Shown here: in pieces, positions 1 through 10,700 of the stretch
How the letters are laid out: the number at the start of each line of letters is the position of its first letter
Position numbering within the stretch: position 1 is the stretch's first letter
Source of the DNA: Bodo saltans
Taxonomy: Eukaryota; Euglenozoa; Kinetoplastea; Eubodonida; Bodonidae
NCBI GenBank assembly: GCA_001460835.1
Contig: CYKH01000420.1
Location: forward strand, 62,149-126,148
Reading direction: 5' to 3'
Length of the DNA: 64,000 bases
Position numbers and translations under genes: made by a program
Notes under the pieces: generated by a model
The model's input: the letters and a program-made list of their open reading frames with translations, nothing else
What the model was told of the DNA's origin: nothing
The model's database searches: none

Positions 1-1
1 T

Positions 2-3000
2 GCTTCACCAACCAAATCAGCATCGAACGAAATTTCCAAGTCTGAGAGCATCACGAACTCATCGTCACCAAGCACATCTTTCAGTGACGAACTCTCATTC
101 TCTCCATCACACACAATCTCGCCAACAGTGTCTTTCAGTGATACAAAAGACATGTCTTTCACGAAATCAACAACTCAATCGACATCATTGTCGGCCTCAT
201 TTGAGCCTTCAAGGAGTACCACTTCGTCGCAATCATCATCGCCTTCGTACACTTCGTCCGTCACATTGTCGCGTGACCGCAGTGATTCACGCAAGTCGTC
301 AACACCGTCACAAACAGTTGCAACGCAGGTAATTTCGATGACTCGTGAAACGGATACACTCACGACGACTGCCTCACCAAGTCTCACAGCAAGTGTGTCG
401 CGCACCGTGACGAAAAGCTCTTCGTTCACATTTATTTTGTCAGTCTCGCGAGGCACTCCAACGCAATCGCAGTCGCATGACGTGACGAAAAGCATCACGG
501 CGAGCTTGTCCCGCAGCCGAACGAGTGCAAGACTTGTGGGAGGCATTGCGTCGCCAACGACCACGGAGACATCATCTGTGACAAAGTCCGCGTCGGGAGT
601 GCAAAGTGTTACTGGATCACCAACGACGACACTTTCATCGACACCGTCAACATCATCCGAGTTCTCTGCGACACCGACAAAGTATCGTCCTTTCAGCAGT
701 TCACGTTCACCATCACCCTCCCAAACCACGTCGGCTCCCTCGTCGAATACAAAGTCAGCGTCACGCTCCTTATCGTCGTCACCTGGCTCAGATACACCTG
801 ACGTCACCATGACGATCAGCTCATCACAGAGCCGATCTTCGTCTCTCTCACGAACTGGATCGCCATCCCAAAGCACCTCCAAGACATCCAGCATGTCTCT
901 CACGTATGACGACTCGATGAGCCGCACAATGTCGACGTCTAGCACGTTTAGCACTTCACAAAGTACAACCGTCACGTCGTCATCTTCGTCGTCGCGCACA
1001 AGTAGCCCGGAGGGTACCGTGACAAAGTCTGTATCGATGACGCCATCACTGACCCATGAGCCCAGCGCCTCACAATCGCTTGAAAATTCTCTTTCGAAGT
1101 TCTCTACGTCGTTCAGTCGGTCTCCAAGCCAGACATTTGTTCTCAGTCCTTCCCGAGGCTCCATGAGTACGTCAAACTCGATGTCGTTAACCTGGACTTG
1201 GTCGGGCTCGTTCACATCGACAAAAGATCCCACAGAATCGAAGACGCCTTCCTTGACGACGACCTTGTCAGAAACCCAATACATCACACCTGGAACCATT
1301 TCACGCACGCCATCATCCTCGGTGTCGCCATCACAAACATTTAGTCCGTCGTCGTCCATCACCACTTCATCCGAAGTGAGCAACTCCGCAGACACTGAGA
1401 CGCAGAGCTTATCGGGATCAAGTTCCCTGTCACAAACGTTCTCTGGGTCTACTTCGCACGAGTTGACGCTCACCGACTCAAGTTCGTTGAGTCCCTCCAA
1501 GACCACCACGCCCTCCGTGTCAGAAAGTCCGGTTCGGTCCGTCACATCGACACCATCGTTTTCCTTGTCCCCGACGTCAACTCGCGAACTCACATCAACT
1601 GTATCGGTCAGTACGAGCTTTTCAGTGACTCTGTCTATCAGCAGGTCAGGCTCCCTCACGAAAGACATCACCAAAAGTTTCTCATTCTCGCAATCATCGA
1701 CGCAGAGCCCATCCATCGAGGCCTCCGTGACGTCTTCAACATCGAACCCACCCTCTGAGACTCCCTCGGAAACCATTACAGACACCGTCACCGTAAGCCG
1801 ATCCTCCACTCTGTCGCGCTCAGCGTCGATGTCATCATCGCGTGGAACGGCTCCTCAGAGCAGATCAGTCACACCATCCGTTTCCTTATCGAGAACAAGC
1901 TCTCGTGAATCGACTGAGTCTGAGACACCTTCCGTGTCCTCTGAATACTCATCTTCACGTGCGAGCCCGTCAACGAGCCACTCTGTGTCGCACTCGCGCT
2001 TCAAACTCGTGAACAATTCCAAGACAAACTCGGCATCAGACATGAAATCCTCGTCGAAAACAATTTCCGCCACCTACAGTGATTCTCATAGAGGACATTC
2101 CAAATCTGTCACAGGCTCAAGCAGCCAATCAACGTCCACATCAATGTCGTATTCTGAGAGCGGCAGCGGGAGCATGTCTATCAGTGTGACGATTTCAGTC
2201 AGCATCAGCACTTCCAATGAAGGGAGCAAAACAGCAACACAATCGAGTTCCGCTTCCATCACTTTTTCCGCAAGCCCTTCTGTTTCTGGCTCACCTACGT
2301 TTTCGATGTCCTTATCGGCAACAGATGATCAAAGCCCCTCACTGCCGTCGTCATCAGTGTCCCCAACTCGTACCTCATCAAATGCCGTTACAAAGTCGAC
2401 TACTGTATCGTGGAGCACAAGCTCAAGCTCCTCCCGCAGTTCGTCTCGTGATTCATCACGAAGTTCTTCATTTTCGATATCATTCTCTGCGACTCAAGAT
2501 GCCTCTCATACACGAAGTAAAACATTATCACAACCATCCAAGACAATCAGTCGCACGATTCCCTCTAAGTCGCTCGTCGCAACGGCAAGCCACAGTGCGA
2601 ACCGAACCGCCACACCATTTCGTGTTGGTAACGAGAGCAGCACATCCATGCGCCTTTCACTCACAAGGACGCGGTCGGCGGATGCATCTCCTTCCAAACC
2701 ATCGAGCAGCTCCTCCGCTTCTGTCTCGCGCAGCACTTCACGGGAGGCGACCGTATCACCATCGATGTCATGGAGTCCGCTGATGTCTGAGAGTAAGACG
2801 GTGACACAGTCCAATTCTGCTAGCGCCACACGATCTTCCACTAAGCCGTCCACTACAAGAGATGTGACAGCCAGTGTCACACCGACTCAAGGTTCCATGT
2901 CTCGCGAAAGCTCTCAGACGCACAGCACGACTTCATCTGTGACGCAGACGAGAGAGAAAAGCCGCTCTGTCACACTTACCAAAGATCACTCGAGATCTTC

Positions 3001-6000
3001 GACCATCACGATCCTCGCACCACTCACAAATACATCGTCGTGGACAAATTCTTTTTCCGGATCTCGAAGCCCATCCAGAACAACGTCACGGACTGACGTC
3101 ACGCAGTCGCGTGATGCATCCTCCTCCAAGACATTCAGCCCCACTCCTTCGTCTTCCAAAGGAACCGTGTCCCCTGCATCCACATCATCCGAGACTCAAA
3201 CGGCAGGGAGAAGCGGGTTGAGTATTTTTTTTTTATTCTCCGGATCTCGAAGCCCATCCAGAACAACGTCACGGACTGACGTCACGCAGTCGCGTGATGC
3301 ATCCTCCTCCAAGACATTCAGCCCCACTCCTTCGTCTTCCAAAGGAACCGTGTCCCCTGCATCCACATCATCCGAGACTCAAACGGCAGGGAGAAGCGGG
3401 TTGAGTATCACTCTCATCGTGTCTCGTGTCACAACGTCATTCACAGGGCTAACCAAGAACAGAGCAACACACACGAATTCAGTCAGCGTTACGAAGTCCG
3501 GGGCCAGCAATGTGCAAACGACTTCATTTTCTTCGAGTTTCTCTCCATCCTGGACACAAACCCTCAGCATGACCTTGACGAAGGATGCGTCGTGGACGTT
3601 AACTCCGTCACCCAGCTCAGTGCTCACTCCAACCCTCCTACAAACGTTATCCACTTCAATGTCCTTCACGTCGAGTGTATCGGACAGTGCGCTGGCATCT
3701 CTCACCAAGTCCATCACACCATCCCAATCATCCAGCATAACCGATGACGTGACATTGACGCCTGGCTCGCCAACTTTGTCGTTGTCGCAGATCACATTGT
3801 CGTCGACACGAAGGAGAACGCACTACACACGATCCAAAGCCAGCAGCACCATGTCGCCCTCCACAACATGGAGTCCCGATGATACCAAGAGCAAATCGTT
3901 GACACCCACCAGCACGCCCTCCGTCACTGCTGAGGCGCAATCGTCGTCCATGACGACATCCCTTACAGAAACCGTATCGCGACGGTTGTCGATTTCGTTG
4001 ATGTCACTTTCCGCCTCCCTCACCCCGACTGTCACACCTTCGAAAGATACGAGCGCCACTATCACGTTGGAGGCGTCCAACACTCATCAACGAACGCACT
4101 CACGCACGTTGCTCAAAACACCGTCGCACAGTGCCGCATTTGGGACAGGAACGGTCACCATCAATGTCACGGACTCCAATCCGTCAGAATCCGTATCGTT
4201 CGAAGCAACCGCAACGAAGACCATCACACCGCCCCCAACTCCAACGTTGTCCTCCACGATGACGCTCGAGGGGCCAACGGCGACAAAATCACTCACGCCA
4301 ACTCAGTCCAATGAGCTTCCTCCAACTGTGTCTCCAACGCACTCAGCTTCTGACGCTCCCACGTCAACAGACACCGTCCCCCCGAAGCCGTCGCCCACAT
4401 TAAGTGCGGCGTCATCTCGTTCCTTGTCGTCATCCGTAACACGAGACACCTCGATGACGAGGTCACCAACCTCGTCTCTGTCAGTTTCGGTGAGACTGAT
4501 CGTGACGCGCAGCATGTCGCTTAGTGTCTCGCAAACTTCGTCGACGACGTTTTCTGTGTCGCAGCCGATGTGGAGTCACTCCGACAGTGTGACAGCTTCG
4601 TCATCCGATTCGATGTCGCTTTCAAGTGAACCATCATCGTCTGTCACTCGATCTCCTGAACCAACCTTCTCGCCGTCAGACTCTCCCTCGTCATCTCAGT
4701 CACCAACGGGTGATCAAACCATTACCGTGTCACCAACTGTCACCAAAGAAATCTCCTCCACTCGCACATTCGCTTCCCCGTCGTCAACCGCCACCTCAAA
4801 CCTCACATTATCACGCGATTCGTTCTCTGAGACACCCTCATGGATTCCGAGTGCCAGCATCACGGCCACATCGTGGTGGTCCGCGACACAAACAACGTTG
4901 GAAAGTGCCTCTGTGGAGCTGCTGCCTTCTGGTTCTAAGACGTCTATGTCACTCACCAAGGTGCGGCCTCTTAGCAGCGACACGGAAACCTTCTCTTTGA
5001 TATTCACTTCATCAGAAACAGTGTCGGCGGCGAAGTCCATCACTCCATCTGACTCACCGAGTACGAGCATCTCCATCACCGTGACGAAGTCCATTTCACG
5101 TGCAACACGCTCATCGTCAACTACAAAAGAAGCGACGGCAACTATGTCTTCATCCTCGCCTCCTGATTCACCATCGTTATCACTGTCTGGGACCCAATCT
5201 TTGACGCCCACGGAAACCGCGACGCCATCCATGACGCATGATGACACACAAACGACAACGGAGACGATGTCTTCCAGCTGCAGCTCAGAAGCGTCGCAAT
5301 CACCCACCATTCTGCTAACGCCGTCGTTGTCTTTCCCTCCGTCGAAGAGCGAATCGTTGACTGAGAATGCAACAATATCGGTCTCTGTTTCGCTGACAAA
5401 TGTGTACCTCACTCGCTCCATCACGTTGAGGAACACCACATCTATGACCGTCATGTACTCCGAAAGTAAATCTGCTTCCACTTCTTGGAGTTTGGAGAAG
5501 TCTCGATCACGGACCCCCACCCACAGCCTTCAGACAGTCACATTGCTTGAAACCGTCACGAAGGTGACCTCAAGCCTTTCGGAGGAGGACAGCTCATCGG
5601 ACTCCCAAGAGTACAGCGCCACTGTTTCTAGACTTCCCACGCTTTCTTCATCACTATCTCGGGAACGATCTGCGTCACCATCGTTGTCGTCAACAATCTC
5701 GATAGACATCACTTGGTCACGCACGCGTTCACCGTCGCAGTCGCGGAGTGCGACCGTATCAGATGAACGCACAAAAACACTGACATTGGTAGATTCCACA
5801 TCAAAGTCGGAGTTGAGTACCATAAGTTTACTGTACTCGGACACAGCCACATACAGTGACTCTCGACGTCGTCGCCATCAGAACGTATCGATAACACTGT
5901 TTGAGTCAATGACGTCCTCAAGCTCAGCTACCACTCAGCTGTCTGCATCAGTGAGTCGGCGCCGTAACAGCACGACACACGAGCCCTCATCATCGCGCAT

Positions 6001-7756
6001 GACAATGACAGACGAAGTGACCGTCACGCACACTCGCACTCCTCCACCAACTCCCACAAAAAGCCCCGCAACGGTGACCGCCACCATCACCCCTCCGCCT
6101 ACCCCAACCCGCAAGCCACAGAGCAGTACGGAAACAGCGACCTATTCTGTCTCCCAAACCTCTCCATTGAGTGTGTCACCATCGATATCACTGACACCGA
6201 CGGTGCGATCCGTCACCGCACAGCGCTCCCTCACCCCAACTGCGTCGCACACAACGACCATCAATGTCTGTGGCACGCAGGGCGCTATTGTGACGGTCCC
6301 AGTGCGCGGGTCAGATCTCTTTCAAGTTCGCACACCCGTGATGTTTCGACTCTACAATATGCCGCCGTATGAGCCAGGTGATGTGTTGTCCCTTATCCCC
6401 CTTGGCACCACGTACACGTGTCAATCTGCATCGTATCTGATTCCCATGCAGCACAAAGGTCTGGTCGTTCCTGGTAACTGGACGATCTACATGACGCAGT
6501 TCGGTGGATATCGAGCATGCTACTACCAAAAGAAGGTGAATAAGTATTGCGATGTGCAACCATCGCGCAGCTTCCTGTTTGGCCCTCGTGTATGGAGTAC
6601 TGTGGTCAGCCCAAGTGCTCAACCATCCGGCCCCAACATTTTGCTAAGTGCATTCATCTCTGGGACAACAGGTGGTGATGCATTTTGGATTGTGTTTCAA
6701 GGTCAAACATGCGGCGCAGGCACACCTATTGAATTCTTCAGCGTCTCTCCTGGAGACATTACCGTCAATGTCACCACCTCTATCACCTACTCTGGCAACT
6801 TTACCATGTGCTTTCGTGGTTGGCCATCGACCGCTTTTGCACCACAGTACACGATGAGCAATGTTTCCTTCTATGGCACAGCGACCAACGTGTCATTTGT
6901 AGCAGTGGATAGTACTCGTGTCTTGAAACCCACTAAGGTCGTGAATGTCACCGTCAATGGATTTGGGCTTAGTGAAACAGATACGTTCTTCCTCGTTGAC
7001 GAAACAACCAGGTGCCAGACGGCTTCCGAGGCGCAGCGCACGTACGGCACTATCATTGACAAGGCACTTCTCAAACCAGTGACTCTTTCCGCCGCGTTGA
7101 CAACGGTGGTGCTTAACATGACACTTCCTAAGAGGGCCGGGAGCATGACGTTGTGCTACAAACCGATTGGCTCGTTTGTTCCGCTCCCGCTCCCTGTGTC
7201 ACCTAGTGTCATTGTTCAGCCGCTGCAGATTGAAACCATCACACCTCGAAATCGAATTGTCTATGCTAACGGCACTGTCATTGCCCTGAGAGTTACAGGG
7301 TACGGCATTCCACAGAATGTGACACAAGACCGCGCATTCTTGGTCGACGCTTCAACTCTCGGAGCCTCCGGTTGCCCATGGGCCCCGTCAAGCGACGCCA
7401 GCGTGATGGCCAACCTCACCTTCAACGGCACGTGGTGGATTGGGTTTGCTCGCGCTGTTGGCACATTCGGTTTGTGCTACGCCGCCACTGGAGCCGGCAC
7501 GGTCCCACTCGAGCCTGTCCTCGTGGATGCACCCTTCCGTATTCTTGTTGTGGCTCCGTTTGTGGCGGCTCCCCAGCAGCTGTCGTCCCCAACGATAGCC
7601 TACACCACGAGTCCCTTCACTCAGGCTGTCGTCATTGGCAACACGACGGTTCTTGTCCTGCAAGGTTGGGGTGTTCAGCCTCTTTATGACACCGTGTGGA
7701 TTCAGGCTGCGAACTTTGCGTGCACCCTTGCTGGAGATCAGTGGACAAGGGTTTAA
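2..7756 (+). CDS. Giant mucin-like membrane protein, 5' and central part (partial at left edge)
   Basis: The frame is open from base 2 with no stop, so the true start lies outside the window. Up to about 6,260 it encodes roughly 2,080 residues made mostly of Ser and Thr in short varied phrases (SxSxT, TKS, SPS), typical of a heavily O-glycosylated stalk. From about 6,267 the composition changes to beta-rich modules of about 100 residues. Each module has an N-half with a G-x-G turn (NGFGL, TGYGI, QGWGV) and a C-half ending in a G-x-x-x-x-C-[YF] signature (GGYRACYY, GNFTMCFR, GSMTLCYK, GTFGLCYA). N-glycosylation sequons are frequent. The frame stops at 7,754-7,756, but module similarity resumes at once in the next frame, so this and the following entry are parts of one gene. 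It is probably an extracellular coat or adhesion protein; that role is inferred from architecture. Codon use matches the neighbours. Confidence 0.85.
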   Translation, partial: ASPTKSASNEISKSESITNSSSPSTSFSDELSFSPSHTISPTVSFSDTKDMSFTKSTTQSTSLSASFEPSRSTTSSQSSSPSYTSSVTLSRDRSDSRKSSTPSQTVATQVISMTRETDTLTTTASPSLTASVSRTVTKSSSFTFILSVSRGTPTQSQSHDVTKSITASLSRSRTSARLVGGIASPTTTETSSVTKSASGVQSVTGSPTTTLSSTPSTSSEFSATPTKYRPFSSSRSPSPSQTTSAPSSNTKSASRSLSSSPGSDTPDVTMTISSSQSRSSSLSRTGSPSQSTSKTSSMSLTYDDSMSRTMSTSSTFSTSQSTTVTSSSSSSRTSSPEGTVTKSVSMTPSLTHEPSASQSLENSLSKFSTSFSRSPSQTFVLSPSRGSMSTSNSMSLTWTWSGSFTSTKDPTESKTPSLTTTLSETQYITPGTISRTPSSSVSPSQTFSPSSSITTSSEVSNSADTETQSLSGSSSLSQTFSGSTSHELTLTDSSSLSPSKTTTPSVSESPVRSVTSTPSFSLSPTSTRELTSTVSVSTSFSVTLSISRSGSLTKDITKSFSFSQSSTQSPSIEASVTSSTSNPPSETPSETITDTVTVSRSSTLSRSASMSSSRGTAPQSRSVTPSVSLSRTSSRESTESETPSVSSEYSSSRASPSTSHSVSHSRFKLVNNSKTNSASDMKSSSKTISATYSDSHRGHSKSVTGSSSQSTSTSMSYSESGSGSMSISVTISVSISTSNEGSKTATQSSSASITFSASPSVSGSPTFSMSLSATDDQSPSLPSSSVSPTRTSSNAVTKSTTVSWSTSSSSSRSSSRDSSRSSSFSISFSATQDASHTRSKTLSQPSKTISRTIPSKSLVATASHSANRTATPFRVGNESSTSMRLSLTRTRSADASPSKPSSSSSASVSRSTSREATVSPSMSWSPLMSESKTVTQSNSASATRSSTKPSTTRDVTASVTPTQGSMSRESSQTHSTTSSVTQTREKSRSVTLTKDHSRSSTITILAPLTNTSSWTNSFSGSRSPSRTTSRTDVTQSRDASSSKTFSPTPSSSKGTVSPASTSSETQTAGRSGLSIFFLFSGSRSPSRTTSRTDVTQSRDASSSKTFSPTPSSSKGTVSPASTSSETQTAGRSGLSITLIVSRVTTSFTGLTKNRATHTNSVSVTKSGASNVQTTSFSSSFSPSWTQTLSMTLTKDASWTLTPSPSSVLTPTLLQTLSTSMSFTSSVSDSALASLTKSITPSQSSSITDDVTLTPGSPTLSLSQITLSSTRRRTHYTRSKASSTMSPSTTWSPDDTKSKSLTPTSTPSVTAEAQSSSMTTSLTETVSRRLSISLMSLSASLTPTVTPSKDTSATITLEASNTHQRTHSRTLLKTPSHSAAFGTGTVTINVTDSNPSESVSFEATATKTITPPPTPTLSSTMTLEGPTATKSLTPTQSNELPPTVSPTHSASDAPTSTDTVPPKPSPTLSAASSRSLSSSVTRDTSMTRSPTSSLSVSVRLIVTRSMSLSVSQTSSTTFSVSQPMWSHSDSVTASSSDSMSLSSEPSSSVTRSPEPTFSPSDSPSSSQSPTGDQTITVSPTVTKEISSTRTFASPSSTATSNLTLSRDSFSETPSWIPSASITATSWWSATQTTLESASVELLPSGSKTSMSLTKVRPLSSDTETFSLIFTSSETVSAAKSITPSDSPSTSISITVTKSISRATRSSSTTKEATATMSSSSPPDSPSLSLSGTQSLTPTETATPSMTHDDTQTTTETMSSSCSSEASQSPTILLTPSLSFPPSKSESLTENATISVSVSLTNVYLTRSITLRNTTSMTVMYSESKSASTSWSLEKSRSRTPTHSLQTVTLLETVTKVTSSLSEEDSSSDSQEYSATVSRLPTLSSSLSRERSASPSLSSTISIDITWSRTRSPSQSRSATVSDERTKTLTLVDSTSKSELSTISLLYSDTATYSDSRRRRHQNVSITLFESMTSSSSATTQLSASVSRRRNSTTHEPSSSRMTMTDEVTVTHTRTPPPTPTKSPATVTATITPPPTPTRKPQSSTETATYSVSQTSPLSVSPSISLTPTVRSVTAQRSLTPTASHTTTINVCGTQGAIVTVPVRGSDLFQVRTPVMFRLYNMPPYEPGDVLSLIPLGTTYTCQSASYLIPMQHKGLVVPGNWTIYMTQFGGYRACYYQKKVNKYCDVQPSRSFLFGPRVWSTVVSPSAQPSGPNILLSAFISGTTGGDAFWIVFQGQTCGAGTPIEFFSVSPGDITVNVTTSITYSGNFTMCFRGWPSTAFAPQYTMSNVSFYGTATNVSFVAVDSTRVLKPTKVVNVTVNGFGLSETDTFFLVDETTRCQTASEAQRTYGTIIDKALLKPVTLSAALTTVVLNMTLPKRAGSMTLCYKPIGSFVPLPLPVSPSVIVQPLQIETITPRNRIVYANGTVIALRVTGYGIPQNVTQDRAFLVDASTLGASGCPWAPSSDASVMANLTFNGTWWIGFARAVGTFGLCYAATGAGTVPLEPVLVDAPFRILVVAPFVAAPQQLSSPTIAYTTSPFTQAVVIGNTTVLVLQGWGVQPLYDTVWIQAANFACTLAGDQWTRV
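3056..3408 (+). repeat. Near-perfect 183-bp-period tandem duplication in the mucin region
   Basis: A 170-bp segment (3056-3225) recurs at 3239-3408 with no difference that I can see. A short T-rich linker encoding FFLF separates the copies. The period is 183 bp (61 codons), so the frame is kept. Expansion of a Ser/Thr-rich region by unequal exchange would give this, and so would an assembly join. Confidence 0.93.
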
Positions 7757-10700
7757 CCTGACCGCTGCCGGCTACATGACGTTGTGTGGCGGCACAGCGG
7801 CCCTCACGACGACATCCTCCACAGCCTTTCAATGGAACGCCGTGGCTGCCATCGGGACATATCGCTTGTGCTACATTGCCCTCTCTGGGGCATCATATCC
7901 CATTTCTCAGTCCTTGGTGGTGACGACATCGGTCACTGCTGTCGCCACGCCTTCCGTCGTTGTGATGGGAGCCACTATTGTTGTTCTGCTCACGGGTGTT
8001 GGTCTCACAACAAATGATCTTGTGTACCCCTGCACTAGCAACTACAGTGAACGCGTGACGAGAAACCCGTTTCCAGCGACGGTGGTGATTCAGCAGTCGA
8101 CGGATCAGAGTACCTCAACCAAGATGAGCTTTACACTTGTGTTTTCGATTCCAGGAAATTACTCGCTCTGCTTCACATCCTTTGCAGCATTCAACCCGAT
8201 TTCATCGCACCGAGTGGCTTCCGTCGTGGTCGAGCCCGCCATCTCCGCTGTGACTCCGAGTACAGTTCTGGCACTGTCACCGACCAACGTCACTCTTGGC
8301 GGGGCGTATCTCGAATACCTCCAACGAATAGTACTTCTGAGTGCAAGCTCCACAACACTATGTAGTTCACTTAACTCTAGTGTCACTGATAATGAAGTGA
8401 CGCTGCTCTCAACCATGAGCAGCAGCACTGCCGCGACTGGTCGTCTGGCCTCAGTCAATGCATCGAACCGTGGGTGGTTCCGAATGTGCTACAGCGCCAT
8501 TTCTGGGCAGTTTTTAGGAGCTTCCCCTCAGGTGTATGCGACTGCACAAGTGACGTCTATGATTGCCACGTCGTCAGTGTACAGCGGATGTGCGTCCTCG
8601 AACATTCAAATTCGAGGCTGGGGGATTGACCCTTCACTGGATATGTTCTTCATTTCATCCGCCAGCACATGTGGCACCGTAATCGACCTGATCACAAACG
8701 TTGTGCAGATAACGGCCTCGTCGTCCTCAACCACCGCCGCCCTTTTTTCAGGGTCCATGACGCCCACAATCTACGGCGTATTTTACCCGTGCTTCGCTGC
8801 CGCAGGAAATTTCTCGATGTCCTCATGGACTGGTGAGACGTTCACTGTTTCTATTCCTTTGCGGCTCTCCTCAACGTCGAATTTGTATCGACTAGAATAC
8901 CTGTGCACCACGACTGATGCAGTTTCCACCAGCATTCAATTTTCTGTCCTCGTTGCGAACGCAACAACGTCCACGAGCTTCATTCCATTAGATGATTCTT
9001 CATCGAATACAAGCATTTCTGTGGCGATTCTTCCTGTTCTGACGAGCATCACACTCCGCGTCACCGCATCCACCACGTCGTTGTTTGGAGTTCGTACTGT
9101 CAACGTAGCGACTCTGCCAGCGCAACTCACAGCAGACACAACATTTTGCATGACGATGCCAACTTCGTTTTCTGGCAGCGCAACTCGGCAATTTTCCCAA
9201 GGACTTTTCGCTCTTATGAACTACATTGCCCAAAAGTGCAGCAGCCAAGCCAACGCGGTTCCTATCGATTTGCCCTTGACCCAACTGCAACTGCTTCTCA
9301 AGAAAAACAGCTCGCTGAACACCGACACGGCAACAGTGATGGGCACTCTAGTTGACATTTCTCAGTATGCACTGAATCCGTTGGTAGCGATGGCAGATGT
9401 TCTTGCGTCACTGCCTACAACCGCATACAAAAACATGTCTCAGGCCGATGTGGATGCCCGCATGGATGTGATTTCGAATGTGTTTACCCTTCTGGTATCC
9501 TCTGGTGATGCGAACACAGCAGCAGCGCAAGATCTTTCCATCAAAGCTATGAACGCATTGTTTTCATTAGGTACGACGTACTGTTCTGGTGCTGATACCT
9601 CCACGGTCGTGCAGCGAGGAAATATTGTGCTGATTGTGACGAAGAGTGCCCCGGGCGTCTCGAACGTACTCGCTCCAGCGCCTGACACATTAATCTCTGC
9701 TGCAATGACCAGTGCTTCGAGCTCAGGGTTCTGCTTGACTGCAGTCAAGGCTCCATCAGGAATTATTCCTTCCATTGACGGGTCGTCTCGAAGGTTTGCC
9801 GAGCTTGATGTTGCGGTAGGCCCAAAATCATTCAATCTGCCAGTGTTTGCTGTTGCCGTCGATCCCCAATCGGCGACCACCTCACAAGTGCGAAATCTTG
9901 TGATTCAATATACGTACCCAGAGTCGCTACAACCTGCATCGCCGAGCAACATTTCTGGATCGTTGTACAGTTTCGGCGATAGCGCTTGGTCTCCCTTGAC
10001 ATCATCGACTGTCACCGGCACTTACGCGACCCGATCATCTGTGTTGTCGTTGAGCGTTAGTAGCAACACCACGTACGTATCGGGCCTGCTGACGTTTGTT
10101 GCGCTGTCACCGACGGATGCTCCCGTGGATACTTGCAGGAGCTACATACTGTTGTTGATGGCTATTGTAATCGCTATCCTGTTTGTCGTTGGCTGTTGTG
10201 TATCGTGGTGCTTCGACCGCCGAGCGCGCCAACGAAGTCAGTGGCAGCCAGATTGGTCCGGTGAGGAGCTTGATGACTCTGTTCGAGGCCATCGCCTTGC
10301 AGTGCTTGGCAAGACGATTGTGTCGCACCCTGTGACACTTGCGCGGCGGTATGCGTCTCTGATTGTCACGTGGGGCGCTGAGCTGGCGTTGCTCATGCTC
10401 TTTTACAGATTTGTTCGCGACGACGATGTAGATCTCCTCACAACGGCTTACGGTGCACTCACTGGAGTCACGATCGCAGTGCTTGCCACCCCAGTCGCTG
10501 CCTTTGTGCGAGTTGTCCTGTTTCTTCAGACACGCGATTATCCCGCTGTGATCGCTTCGCCCATTGCTCTCGCCGTTGGGCTTCTGTTAAGCTGGACACT
10601 GCCGTTTCCCGTTGGTGGCGCCGGTTGCCTCGTTGTTGGCACATTGATCTATGTCCTAGCACTGTATCGTGTTCGCTTCTCGTTTGAAGTCAACTCCATA

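Noticed and set aside
175-1809. 544-codon open frame on the minus strand
   Set aside because: It is the antisense of the Ser/Thr-rich region. Frequent TCN and ACN codons keep one reverse frame free of stops; the predicted residues are biased to D/V/E with no domain.
4714-5520. 268-codon minus-strand frame
   Set aside because: Same antisense effect over the mucin region; no independent coding signal.
7635-7727. Separate gene starting at a TTG in the second frame of the giant gene
   Set aside because: The first residues are an out-of-frame reading of the upstream gene; module similarity starts only at about 7,728.
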